DNA of 64,000 bases from Phytophthora hibernalis (taxonomy: Eukaryota > Oomycota > Peronosporomycetes > Peronosporales > Peronosporaceae), in the NCBI GenBank assembly GCA_012656075.1, contig JAAKBF010000298.1, positions 62,001 through 126,000 of the forward strand. Direction: 5' to 3'. The notes beneath the pieces were generated by a model, which was not told the DNA's origin, made no database searches, and saw only the letters and a program-made list of their open reading frames with translations. This document shows, in pieces, positions 46,325-57,765 of the stretch. How positions within the stretch are numbered: the first letter of the stretch is position 1; every line of letters begins with the position of its first letter. The translations under genes were made by a program, and so were the position numbers.

Positions 46325-47269
46325 TTAATCGCGACGCTTGCGGCCGTTGCACTTGGACGACGGAGCCGGAGTCATCTCCGGTGTTTCAGGGGCCGGAGCA
46401 CTCGCCGGAGTTTCGGGGGCGGTGTGCTCTCCTGGCTTTCGTTATTTCCAGGAGCCGGGGTAGCAGATTCGCCGCTCGATGGGCTGTCAGATTCGCCGCT
46501 CGATGGGCTGTCCGACTGGCCGCTCGCAGGACTGTCACCAGTAGAAGGACTGGGCGAGTCTCCAGAAGAAGCGATTTGGCCGGTCGACGAGGAAGTTTGC
46601 GTCTGCGTCGCGTCGCCGCCACCAGTGCCCTCAAGGGGAACACAGTTCTCTGAAAAATCACGATTGTTAGCATGTCGAAGGAACCATCATCCCGATAAGC
46701 AAGAAACTTACTGTAGGATTGCCACACTGTCTTGCCGTCCACACCCTGGAATGCCAACCAGTAGAAACGCATCTCCTTGCAACCGCCGCCGTCGCACGAC
46801 GAGTAGTCCACGGGGAAGACCGACTTGATGTCCTGGTTCTCGTTACCGTACGTGCTGAAGCAATCGTCTTCGTAAAAGACCTTCTTGTCATCTAACCAAA
46901 TCTCGCAAGGACCGACGTGCACAATAGCACGGGAAAAGGTAGCCTTGCCGTCCGAAGGAATGGGCTGTGGGGTGCCTGCCGGGTCTGTGAAACCGCAGTC
47001 AGCACCGAAGGTGGCGGTGTCGTCCATGAGTGTCTTCAAGTCCACGAAGTTGTTGGCCGTCTTCAGAGCCTTGAACGCAGTCACACTGCCAGCGTTGTTG
47101 CCATCCCAGTCCGCGCTATCCCACACGGGGTCGATCTGCACGACCCAAGCCGAGTTGGCCGAGTCCTTGAACTGAGACTCAGGGATCAGCATGTACCCGT
47201 GGGCATCGACGCTAGGGATCGAGGCCGCCAAAGAGCGGCGACCGACGCGAAAGCTGCAGTAGTCAGCAT
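46325..47269 (-). CDS. Secreted AA17-type lytic polysaccharide monooxygenase
   Basis: ATG at 47269 gives a signal peptide (MLTTAAFASVAAL...) cut just before HGYMLIPESQF, so the mature protein begins with the His needed for the copper brace. The second brace His is in AIVHVGPCEIWLDD (about 46910). Paired cysteines (CGF, GPCEIW, DDCFSTYG, CDGGGC) fit a secreted fold. An intron at 46650-46711 (62 nt, GTAAGT...TTTCAG) leads into a Ser/Pro/Thr/Glu-rich tail with 24-bp repeats and a basic end; the stop is at 46325-46327. AA17 enzymes of oomycetes oxidatively cleave pectic homogalacturonan. Two one-base breaks at AAA 47230-47232 and G5 46415-46419 are repaired by a longer run. I regard the gene as intact. 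Confidence 0.88.
46465..46536. repeat. 24-bp tandem repeat in the AA17 tail
   Basis: Units 46465-46488 and 46489-46512 are identical; 46513-46536 is a diverged third unit. On the coding strand each encodes DSPSSGES-like octads, extending the disordered linker. Such units change length easily. Confidence 0.85.
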
Positions 47270-48580
47270 TATTCCTGTGATTGACTTTTGGTGTCCGCTA
47301 CGAAGAGTTCTGGCCGATTGGAAGGCAAATTTGAGAGTGATTATAAATTAACGCATAGCGTGATACACTCGGCTCACTATTACGCGAGACTTGATGGCCG
47401 GTAGCCCGTACGTAATGGCAAGCCAACATCTTGAGATCAAACAGGTAAAATCTCGGCGGCACCAAAAGCCAGATGGTGGTCCGCTATAATAGAGGCTCTA
47501 GCGGACCCACCATCTGTAGTAGAGCATAGCACTTTGGTCAGAAGCAACACTGTTGCCAAGTTGGCAATGCCAAAATTGTTGGCCCAACAGGGCATCGACG
47601 GAACGCCGTTGACTTGTGTGCAGTCACCGAACTTCGAACTAAACTTACCGTGAACGAATTCCGAACGAGCTCCGAACTTCGGAATCCAATCTTCGGTGAC
47701 TATTCCTCACACAAGCCAACCGCGTTCTGACGTTGTCCTGTTGCTTCTCGATTGGCAGGTGGCCCATAGCCAGGCTATTAGCCTCCATCACGTCGTGATT
47801 CACGAACACCGCCAGACTTTCCGGTGTGGACGCGCTTTACACACTTCCTGTCGAGGCTTGAATTGGAGACTTCAAGTAAAGCACTGGGTAACCGGCTACA
47901 ATGCTAACGTTACAGGTACCGGTACATGTAGTTTTCTGTTTGAGCACTTTCAAACAGTGAAATTGAACACAGCCTTCTCGCCAGAACTCAAAGGGACATT
48001 GTTGAACAAGCTGCTGATCGTAGCATTCATTATTTTAGTACAGTGTATTTTAAGAGTATTTTAATTCTCTGTATTAAAATAATGAATTGAGATCAAGATA
48101 GGGTTGTGTGCTGGAAAACGTGGTGATGATATTGCGAATTCCGTCCAAATTTGCAGATCTTGGGCGGTTCGCTTAACCGCCACATACAAATTACAAGTCA
48201 TTTGCGAAGTTGCCCATAGCAGCACATGCGTCACAGTAAGTACGAATCGGACTTAGTGTGAATTCGGCAGTCAGATTTGGGTTGCATGCGGTTTCACCGC
48301 CGGAGATTCAACCAATCGCCCAATGCAGTTTTGAGTAGAACCCACAATAATAAGAGTGCCTATTGACACAAGATGTATTTGAGATATTACTGCCCTTTCT
48401 CTTCTACAAATGTCAGTGACACCGCTCCTCATCATGTGTCAATATTCTGAGCCTGAGGATTATCTGTACCTGGGAAGCGCATCAACATGTTGGTACTATA
48501 CCATGTATACTAATATGTTGATTATCCGCATCAAGACGGTTTTGCTCAAGGATCAGCTGTATACTTGCATATCTATCCGG
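47270..48580. other. Gene-poor stretch upstream of AA17
   Basis: No supported gene. It contains a hairpin at 47471-47515 (arms AGATGGTGGTCCGCT and its complement with one extra C). The first few hundred bases should be the AA17 promoter. AT content rises after 48000. Confidence 0.4.
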
Positions 48581-48655
48581 ATAACATGAGTAACTCAGTT
48601 GCTCGTATTTTTTAATACTATTTTTTAATACGAGCAACTGAGTTACTCATGTTAT
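48581..48655. repeat. Foldback with 27-bp perfect arms
   Basis: Arms 48581-48607 and 48629-48655 are exact reverse complements (ATAACATGAGTAACTCAGTT...), separated by a 21-nt A/T loop. Possibly a miniature foldback element or its end. The word GAGTTACTCA in the arms also starts the 46-bp repeats at 24074 and 24370. Confidence 0.85.
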
Positions 48656-49019
48656 TTTAATATTTTAATATTAATCATGGCGGCAGCTGCAACTGTAAAA
48701 TCGTCGCTGGCGGACTGAATGCTTCCGCCACAAGGGAACCAGCGTGGACGTAAAGTGCATGCACCGGTACCACTGATTTACATGTAATAGCCCAAAATAA
48801 CAATCGGTGGGTGCTGCTGTTTTCATCCAAGACAGTCCAAGACAGGCGCCACACATCTGCAAAACCTCAAGAATCAATTGGATGAGTTTTTGTTGTGTAG
48901 TGTGTTCTTTAAAAGTACCGGTTTAATAATTCCCTCGATAATGGAATTGTAAAGTGAAAAAATTTGAGAAAATTTACTCTACCGTGTTGGTACAATTTTA
49001 CCGAAACCCTAGGCCCTGG

Positions 49020-49081
49020 TTTGTGCGGTGGTGTCTGGGTCTGGGGATTATTGCCCGCACAAATCCCATAGACCCAGACAC
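49020..49081. repeat. Two interlocked inverted repeats
   Basis: Arms 49020-49028 (TTTGTGCGG) pair with 49055-49063, and arms 49031-49042 (GTGTCTGGGTCT) pair with 49070-49081. The order a-b-a'-b' is that of a pseudoknot, not of a nested hairpin. Confidence 0.75.
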
Positions 49082-49404
49082 AAGAATGTGCTTTTCGGCG
49101 CTTTTTTTTCAGAGCGCTATGTTTTATTGTAATTTATTTCAGGTGATGTATTTGGGGATACGATTTTGCGATGTTCTAAAAAGTAGTTACATTTTTAAAG
49201 TTGATACTGCTAGCCAACATTTGTCGACCACCTCAACCAAATGCGAGACGGATGTATGTTGCACGAAGGTCCGCCTCATGCTTGCCCGTCAAAAGGCCGT
49301 GTGCATGTTGACGCTGGTAGATCCACGTATCGAAAGTAGACATGTACAATGCGTTTGCTCTCTTTTGACACTCGCCACCTCATTTCATCTCTCTGATGTC
49401 TGTT

Positions 49405-49475
49405 GAGGAAAATCATCTTTGCCGATGGTTTCCATGATCGTCAGGCCGAACGAGTAGACCACATGCAACTACGTT
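49405..49475 (-). pseudogene. Kinase C-lobe fragment
   Basis: A short minus-strand stretch reads VVYSFGLTIMETIGKDDFP, very like subdomain IX of the TKL kinases in this window (DVYSFAMCIIEAISGDFP). Flanking sequence has stops and no other kinase parts, so it is a relic of at most 25 codons. Confidence 0.45.
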
Positions 49476-49548
49476 TATTTGTACAGGCTCATCTACTTGC
49501 GGTTACTTGGCACTGGCAGATACTGCGGCTGCGAAGCAGGCGCATCTC

Positions 49549-49569
49549 CACGCTAGACTGTCTAGCGTG
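49549..49569. repeat. Perfect 10-bp palindrome with 1-nt loop
   Basis: CACGCTAGAC-T-GTCTAGCGTG. No neighbouring gene explains it. Confidence 0.8.
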
Positions 49570-50035
49570 TCGCTACCCTTTTTCGTGTAGACCCAATCGT
49601 TTCACGAGTTTGTTGTTTTCTTCTTTTCCTTTTACATCCCAGCCTTCGCGTAGCCCTAATGAGAATAGCAGCCCCGTCCCCCCTCGACTCTGTTTTCTTC
49701 GCCTGAATTTCAGAGCTTCTTCGTGCAACGCACTTTAATATCATCCAGTAAGGCATCTGCAGCAGGGCTGGGTTACTTAAAAATACCAGTATAAACATTG
49801 AGATTGCTGAGGGCTGTACGAGTGTGTGGTTGGACGGCATGCCTATTTCCGCTTTATAGTGCTCTTCCAAATTCTTCTGTCGTGCTACAGTCCGATCCGT
49901 TCGTTAGCAGGGCCGGACAATACATACTATATTGTAATGCGACCATTTTTCAGACGTAATAATCATTGCAACACGCGATACTTCAATTATATACCATATT
50001 TGTGGAACATTATCACAATTATTCTATGGCACTCG

Positions 50036-50338
50036 TTACGTAGACCAACTATATGGACATAAAACCAACTAAACTGCAACATAAGCACCTCTTACAGCAA
50101 CTGTACCCCTGACCCCTAAACCTCCTCCGGGAAGTGGCGTGGCAAATGTCGAGGTTTAGCACACCGCGCGAAGACTTCGCTTCGCACGTCGATGCTAAAC
50201 CTCTCTGGCCAAGCCGTTCATTTGACCCTAGTCTTGCAGCGCTGCGCGCTGCGCTTGATCTCGAAGCCGGCGACTTTGGTTGCTTTTCAGGTATTAGGCT
50301 TATTCGCCTGGCTTTAACGAGATAGTTGGTCTACGTAA
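50036..50338. mobile_element. 303-bp TIR element (MITE-like)
   Basis: Both ends carry the same 17-bp inverted repeat: TTACGTAGACCAACTAT at 50036-50052 and its complement at 50322-50338. Inside, an inverted pair GAGGTTTAGCA/TGCTAAACCTC (about 50150-50205) forms a second hairpin. No coding capacity. The flanks do not show an obvious target-site duplication. Size and structure fit a non-autonomous DNA transposon. Confidence 0.65.
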
Positions 50339-52184
50339 GCGCGTTCTTATTCTATTGGGCCCAATATTCATGTTGATGTTTGTAAGAGCGACAATTTGGA
50401 TCTCCAACAATAATCATTGCAATACGAAGTCGCAGTTTAATAAATTGTTTTAAAATGGAACAAGGCCGTGCGCTTGCGCCCGGGCGAGCTCTGAAATTCG
50501 AATGAAATAGTGGTGATTTTGATTTTGAAGTGAGGTACATTAATGTCAATTAGTATCCTAACGCCACCTAATGACTCGACGCCAGATGAAATAGTGGTGA
50601 GCTGCTTTGATTAAACACGTATTCATGTATCTACAGGTTGAGACTTTCACCGCGTTTGTGGAGGCTAAAGCCTCGCCGCTTGGACCCGCCCTTTGGAAGC
50701 TACCGGCACTAGCTTCCATGCCAAATGCTGTATTTTTTAGAAGAATGAGTTTTAAAATCGTGGTGGTCTAGCGTAGGAGACGAACATGAGAAGCGGAAAA
50801 TCGTATTTAGGTTTCATCGTGGTAGATACTCAGATTGATACATATCCACGGAGGGCTGCTAGTTGAGTCCATGTAGCTTCCTAGTTTGCGTGGAAAATGT
50901 CTAATTCTGCCGGACAACAGAACCACCCACCCGGCTTGAAGTAGACGTCGCGATGTGGATGTGCTCCACAGAGTCCCAGTCATGTTGTCTTTGAGCATGT
51001 TCAGATCCTGGTTGCACGTACTGGGTACAAGCTAGTAGCGGCTAAATGATGGAGCCGGCTTCTATTGTTACAATTGGAAGGAAACTTTCATAGATGTTGC
51101 GTGAATGTTGAACTAGCACGCGCAGTTTTTTACTAGCTCTCGACATATATTAGTGATTGGAGTGAGTTTGGCTCATGTCGATGTCGGGATCTCTAAAGTT
51201 AGCAAGTTGAATTGCATTATGAGAGGAATCAGACCAAAAGCAAAAATGGACATGTAATTTTGTCCGTTCTTGAGGGTTTATTAAATTTGGAGTTGAGCTG
51301 TTGAGCTGCTGATTTTTGTGATTTTTGGCAAGCATGCTTTTGAGCGGAAATCGGTATACTCTGAAATAAATTTCAGAGAACAATACCATAATAATAATCC
51401 CAAACTACGTAGTCTATTTTTCCGACCGGGGATATCACTGTTAGTGGTTTTATCGATTGCATTCCCCTTTTGAAAGAAACTCTGGGTTAGCATCCAGAGA
51501 ATAAAAGCCTGGACAGTTCATGTTTTACCGCGGTAATATAACAATTTCCGTATGCTTTCACCGCTCGGTGCTTACCAAATTAACTACTGTATTAGCGAAA
51601 ATTAACCATAATCGTGCATCATATAGAGGCTGGCAAAACAACAAACGCGGCACCTATTTGCACTGCTTTTTAGTTCCCCGGATCCCCACGCTTCCTCCGC
51701 CCTTTGATTCTTGCACCGAATCATGAGCTACGCTATACACCCGCCATGTATTCTGCGGTAACACTTCAGGCCCTCGGTCTTCGGTTTCCAACTTCCACGG
51801 ACAACCTTACAACTTGCCAGAGCGCGTTATTCTCTGAGAGTCAAGAGTTTCTCCCTAGAGGGAATCGATATTTTAATAAAAGCTCTTACTTTTATGCATT
51901 TACTTTTGAAAAATATTGTGTCTGGTAGAACGCCAGTTTTCAAATATCTTCGAAATTGAAAGACCTTTTACATGTATATAAGATCCATGTCAGATTTTTA
52001 GTCGAAATCGGTGGGTGCCCACTCTTTAATTAGATGAAGGTGTAGCCAAATGACACCATCAGATCAAGTTACTTTACCCTTAATATCTAATACCCGATTG
52101 ACAATGAAAACACCCAGGAGAATGTCGACCGTAGCGGCCACGGATAACATCAAACCCATCCACCCACTGAATGTTGTTTGAAGG
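50339..52184. other. Gene-poor AT-rich stretch
   Basis: About 1.85 kb. Only short frames without recognisable motifs; no tRNA, no long repeats seen. Confidence 0.4.
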
Positions 52185-52284
52185 AAATGGGTGAAACAAA
52201 AATAGCCAGCGATTAGCAATTTAGAATCTAGAATCTAGATTATGGGTTTGTTGCTAATCGCTGGCATTTTTGTTTCACCCATTT
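52185..52284. repeat. 100-bp foldback with ~35-bp arms
   Basis: The left arm starts AAATGGGTGAAACAAAAATA and the right arm is its reverse complement with a single missing base; the loop holds repeated AATCTAGA words. Another TAGATTCTAGATA follows at 52289. It looks like a small foldback element. Confidence 0.85.
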
Positions 52285-52843
52285 ACATCTAGATTCTAGA
52301 TATGTCGGGTGTGGTCGATGCGGGCACAGTATGAGTACAGCCTGAGAATCCCCGAGCGCTGGCTGCTTTGCTGTGGACTCGTACTCGTGTTAGGGATACG
52401 CCTCCTTGTTTGGGGTACGTAGTTTTCTAGTCTACATTTTAGTTCGAAGACAACAAAAATGTAAGAAACCACGAAGACCCTGGTTAGTGTTCGACAAAAC
52501 AACTACTTCATCTTAGGAGCTCCTGTGTTGTTACTGGACAGTGTATGAGAATTGCGTCTCCAACGCGATAGCAGGAATACAATCCTTAGCTTCTCCGTGT
52601 AATACACGGCGTTAGTTTTTCCTTATCAGTGAAAGCAAATTATATGCCCTGTACTTCATTACTCCATCCCAACAGAAAGGAAACATCGAATTGTGAATTA
52701 TACAACAATTACTTGACCACGAAATACGAGCGTCATCAGTTTCGTCATTTCCATCTTGCCTTCGAACGACGAGCTCGTCATCAGCGCCAAGACGTCGTTC
52801 TTCACTTTCAACCTAGTCCCTTTACGCATTGTCAACAAGGTCC
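52285..52843. other. Intergenic, 3' side of ankyrin A7
   Basis: About 560 bp. On the minus strand 52640-52830 is partly open in frames that could extend the A7 tail (acidic residues), but I cannot decide. Otherwise nothing is recognised. Confidence 0.3.
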
Positions 52844-54982
52844 TCATCTTCTGTGGTGAACCACCACCATAATGTTATTCGTCACCATCGCCACCGCGTT
52901 GTCTTGCAGTTCAATTCGCTGCTGCTCAACCGCCGGCTGACCAGGTACTCCACCGTGGAGTCCACCACCAAGCTGACCCGCGATCTGTTGCGCGATGTTT
53001 CCCAAGATCTGACCGGCAAGTCCTTCAAATCGCCCACCTTCCCCTTGGGGCATGTCTGGCACGGGTAGTTTGCAGTCAACCAGTCCAGGATTTCGATATA
53101 ACATGACAAAGCGCGACTTCTGTTGATGAGTGAGTGAATACTACGAATGAAATCGGGTGTGAAGAGGTCGGGGAATCGATCGTGCAAGAACAGCAGCACG
53201 TCAAACTTCTTGCTTGAGCCCGGCGCTTTAATCGCCACAGGAATGTTATCTGGAAACTGATCCAGAAGACAACAGGCGACTACTATTCAGCGCGTTTTGG
53301 ATCGCCTCGACAGTGCAGCCTTCCGATCGGTTTGACTTGAGCCACTTCAACGTCTCCAAATGACCTCCATCAGCAGCAAGGTCCATCGAAGCGTTCGTGC
53401 TTCCCGTCGTCGTGTTCTCGTGCAGCCATTGTACCGCCTCGAGATGTCCGTTCGATGCAGCAAAGTCCATTGCCTCGGTTGAGCACCCTTCCGATCGATG
53501 GACATGGAGCCATTTCACGACGTCCAGGCATCCATTGGCCGCAGCTTCATTCAGTGCAGCGGCCGTGCAGCCTTCACCGCGGTTTCATGCAGCCATTGCA
53601 CTGCTTTCAGTTCGCCATTAGCCGCAGCATCGTCCATTGGTCCGTTGAAGGCCAAGATAAGCGGCGCCAGTACTTATTGTTGAGCACCTTACGGTGACGA
53701 TCTGCCTGTACCACATGCACGTGTATCGTTACGGGTTCATCGTGCTCATCCTCTCCATCACCAGCAGGAGCTGGGAGAAAGACACCAGAATCTCGTGATG
53801 GATCCAGACTCTGAAATAGCTCCAGCATCTCGACGCGACCATATCTAGCAGCTTCATCTAACACACAATAGTCGGGGATTGTCTCGGTCGACGGAAAGTG
53901 CTCCACCAGCCACTTCACGGCTTCCATTTGATCAGCTTCGATCGCTTTAGCCAGAGCTTCTGCAAATTGGTCGGCCGCACCTTGCTCGTAAAGATACTGC
54001 ATCACTTTGACAGCATTCTTAGCAGCCGAGGATGATAGCAGCTTTGGTAGATTCCTCGTGGATCTCATGACGTCAACAGTTTGACGGCCAAAGGGTGTTC
54101 CATCAGCCATTTTACGACTGGGAGCTTGCCAGCCTGGCACGCGTCATTCAACGCATTCTGCCACTCTTCAAGCCACTCGGAATCTTCCGACAATTCGTGA
54201 TGCTCGTCCGAAATTCTCTACATAAGATCCAGACGGCCCGTAGCGACCAAGTCGCGAATCGCGGCGACTGCATCGGGTGCGTCTCGTTTCAAATAGCCAC
54301 AGTCGAGTTTCCACTCGATCACTTCGGGGATCGAGCAGAACTCCGAGTAGTCCAGGACGCACCTGCCTAATGGCATCATTGTCTTGCAGAAGTCCAAGTC
54401 TCCAGCATCCATAGATGCCTTGATACTCCACGTACGTTGCTGGTTGTCCATCCCTTCAAGAGGGATGTTGCTGTACAACCAATGGGCTGTTTCCAGCTTG
54501 TCCTGGGTCAGAGCTTGTTGGATGCTATTGCCTCCCCACTCCACCTTGTTGCCGTCACGCTGGGAGTCGTTGGCCACTAAAAACTGCAACACAGCAATGT
54601 TGCCGATCTCCGCGGCCAAAATGACCGCGTCGGGGGTCACGACGCAGCCCTGGAAGTGACTGAAGAGCCACTTCAACAGGGCCACATCCTCTTTCTCCAC
54701 GGCAACTTTCACCGCTGAGGCGAATTGCCAGCGGTGGTAGAACTCGTCGGAGCGTAGAAAGTTGCAGAGCGACCAGTGGGGATCTCTGGTCTCATCAGAA
54801 GTGCAACTGGAGGCCCAGATCCGGTCCAGCAGAGCGAGGGACAGCAACTTGCAGGCCTCACTGAGCGAGAGCGTGGGTTGGGGCCCCACGAAGTTCGAAA
54901 CCAGAGGCCCCACTTGGTCCAGAGCTCCGGCGGTTGAATGGTGCTGCATGACAGCCGCAACGCTGCCGAGAGTGGGCAGCAT
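52844..54982 (-). pseudogene. Ankyrin-repeat protein A7
   Basis: I chose the ATG at 54982 (MLPTLGSVAAV) because it aligns with the A1 start; the frame is open to 55069 without another ATG. The N-terminus has VSNFVGPQPTLSLSEACKLL, then WSLCNFLRSDEFYHRWQF and HFQGCVVTPDAVILAAE. A TAG at 54218-54220 replaces Gln of the L-M-Q-R motif seen in A3. Downstream parts are VKWLVEHFPSTETIPD, two good ankyrins (AASNGHLEAVQWLHENTTTG, AADGGHLETLKWLKSNRSEG) and the cap FDVLLFLHDRFPDLFTPDF at about 53150. The tail is extended by a Gly/Gln-rich part ending at 52844. Frames change near 54095, 53620, 53510, 53290 and 53065. Confidence 0.7.
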
Positions 54983-55069
54983 TGCAATTGAGAGGAAGGA
55001 CGTTCTGGTCTTAGGGTGGAGATGCTTGAGTCTGGCGACGCAAATTGCGGAATGAGCTTCCAACGGCAA

Positions 55070-55650
55070 GGCAAGATAAAGTGACGCACTACCGACGCAT
55101 TTTCATTGGACGGTGATGTCGAAGGGAGATGGGAGGGCCTTTTCCTTTGAAAAGAGGACACTTCAACTTGGGATGCACATGATTTGCCACATCGTGTTGA
55201 GTTTTACAGAAAGATACGGCGATACCTATTGGCCTTATTTTATAAAAAGAGACCAATAGGTATGGTAAGTTCAACGTGTGATCCAATCCACTTGCCTACG
55301 ACAGGCGTATCGATCGCCTTGGACGATGCTGCTCTCATTTCATGTGTCCCAACCACCATTAAATGGTGGTCCGATCCAAGCAGCAGCAGTGGTGGAAGCT
55401 GCTGGATAACATACCAAAGAGGTGGTGACCTATATTTTTAAGAATGGGACACTTACTTCAACCTGGTTGATGCTGACGTCTTAGCTTTTGAGAAGGCGAT
55501 GCCGCTTGAGCTGATGAACCCAAGCTGTGTAGGGCAATAGGGCACTGTGCTGTACCATACATCGCTTGGTTGGAGCCTCCAAATTATAACCTCAGTGACT
55601 AAAACTGCCTATTTCGCACAACCTTAAACCACTCACGAATGTGCCGATTT
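55070..55650. other. Spacer between ankyrin A7 and A8
   Basis: About 580 bp with no gene. A short inverted repeat (ATACCTATTGG/CCAATAGGTAT, about 55210-55263) is the only structure seen. The A7 promoter should lie in its left part. Confidence 0.4.
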
Positions 55651-57330
55651 CTAATAGGGTTTAGCAAACTCTGATCGAAGATCTTGGGGAAGGATACAGC
55701 AGAATCTCAAACCGGTTGGAACGGCAAACACTTCGTGTAGTCGGGCTAAGGTCGGGAACACCTTGTGTAGCCAGCATATAACATTAAAGTGTCCATGGCG
55801 AATACCATTTCCAATAGCTGCTGAAGAACAACCTTCCGATCGGTTCATGTGCAACCACTTTAACACGTTAAGATGACCCCTAGTCGCTGCGAGATCCATT
55901 GTCTCCTTCGAGCTCTTCGCTCTTGTGTTGGCATGAAGCCATTTCAAAACCTCCAGGTGGCCATGCGCTGCAGCTCCATTCATCGCTTTAATTGTGCAGC
56001 CTTCAAAACTGTTGGCGTGAAGCCATTTCACCACCTCCAAATGTCCATTTGCAGCGGCACAATCCATGGCAACAAATGAGCAGCGCTCCGCCGGCGAAAA
56101 TTTAGCCATTTTATCACCTTCAAATGGCCATTTGCTGATACCCGTTGAACACCATCTAGCGCGGTGCACTGTTTGACCATCAATGACGTTCAAATTATGG
56201 TCTGCTTTTGCAACAACCATATCAGCAGTTTGGTTGCAGTTTGGCTTCAAACGGCTAAAAACACCGTATAGGGCAATGGTCTCGAAATACTGCAGCATGT
56301 CCAAACGCCCAAATTTCGCTGCCTCAACGAGGACACAATAGTCTGGCACTCGCTCAGTCTTCGGAAAGCGGCGCAAAATCCATTTCACGGAGCACATCTG
56401 GTCTTTTCGGATAGCGGCTAGAGAGCATTCCCGTACTTATCGATGAGATCTTGATCGTACTGCAACATCTCAACGTTACCTCCTCCGCAGCCTCGCACAG
56501 CAGTGTATACAAGCTTCCAGAAGATTTCAATATTTTCACTTCTCTCTGACCGCGTGGCTGTTCCAATAACCACTGCAGGGTGGTCACCCTGCCGAGCTTG
56601 CATGCCGCTTGTAGCACGCCAGACCACGACATGTTGCAGTCGGGTTGCTCCCCAAATCGCACAACTCGCTGCAGAAGGTCCCAATGCTCATCACAGCCTA
56701 AATGCTCCAGCATAATCCTCGGCGGACCGAGCTCGCCATCCGTAAATGGAATGGCATGACCGGAATCCAATCTCAATTCCACCACGTTATGATGCAAGTA
56801 ACGACCAACGAACTCCAAAACGTGGCGCCCTTCCGGAAGAGTTAACGTCGCGATGTCGACAGCACCGTTTACCATAGCCGACGTAACGACAGCGAAGCGA
56901 TCAGTATCTTCGATAGGAATATGCTCAATCAACCACCGAGCGGCCCCCAGTTGCTTATTTTCACAGCAACACTGATATCAACAGCAGCGTTCCACTGGAC
57001 CCCATTACCTGGAGTTTCCGCCTCATTATCCAGCAACCACTGCAGTATATCGAGCCGTCCATCGTTGCAAGCCGTTTGAACCGCTTGGTCGTCCACTATA
57101 AAACCCGAGAAGTGCCCAAAAGCCATCGCAAAGTCTCCAAATTTCCCATTTCAACTGCAACATTCACAGCTTGTGCGAATTCCCACTGGTAATAATGTGG
57201 GCTCGCCCGAAGTTGTATATTCAGAGACGTATCCTCCAGACCCAATCCAGCAACTCAATCGACCCGAAACTACACGCCCGATGCAGTGACAATTTAGAGC
57301 TAGGGCCCAGATAACTGGAAACAATGCAAT
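55651..57330 (-). pseudogene. Ankyrin-repeat protein A8
   Basis: The C-terminal two thirds are good: WILRRFPKTERVPDYCVLVE, three regular ankyrin units (AAANGHLEVVKWLHANSFEG, AAAHGHLEVLKWLHANTRAK, AATRGHLNVLKWLHMNRSEG; 55830-56080) and an end at 55651. The middle at 56354-56932 has LPEGRHVLEFVGRYLHHNVV and WDLLQRVVRFGEQPD, equivalent to A3. The start near 57100-57330 (GHFSGFIVDDQAVQTA) is visible, but the SSFLGP part and a start codon are lost among stops. Frames change near 57105, 56930 and 56400. Confidence 0.65.
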
Positions 57331-57337
57331 TTCCCCA

Positions 57338-57696
57338 TATGCACCTCCACAGCCTTGTCACACCACTCACGCATCCCTTCAGCTATTCCGCACCTTCACA
57401 GCTAATGCACAGACCGAAAGCCATGTGTCCAGCTGTTCGAGTCCAGTGGCCGTGAGAACCATATACACGCGGTGTGCTATCGCATTTGGTCCCAGCGGAG
57501 CATCACTGGGTAACTAGAACAGCTTGCTGAGGTTGTGCAGACCAAGACCTGGTCAAACAAAACCGACCCCGCACACGACATCAGCACGATGGGTTCGAGT
57601 CCGATTCTACATGAACTTGCCCGCTCAATCGGCAGTGGTGAGAAGAGAGAGGAAAGCAGTATGTCCGACACGCAACAGCGGGGTAGCGAAGCGTAT
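57338..57696. repeat. Segmental duplication, unit 1
   Basis: Nearly identical to 57904-58292, starting at CATATGCACCTCCACAGCCT and ending at GGGGTAGCGAAGCG. The units are direct and separated by 207 bp that hold a tRNA gene. No coding function is evident. Confidence 0.85.
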
Positions 57697-57765
57697 ATGT
57701 GGTGGTGGCAAAGAGCGACAAAACCCGCCGTCCGAGAGGACACAAGGCGCTCGCAACAACAAGAA

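Noticed and set aside
47471..47515. Hairpin upstream of AA17 as a terminator or riboswitch
   Set aside because: In a eukaryotic nuclear context an isolated hairpin does not support that; it is kept only as a structural note.
57541..57640. A second tRNA-like sequence (GGGTTCGAGTCC) in the duplicated unit
   Set aside because: Only a T-arm-like word is present; no acceptor or anticodon stem could be formed.
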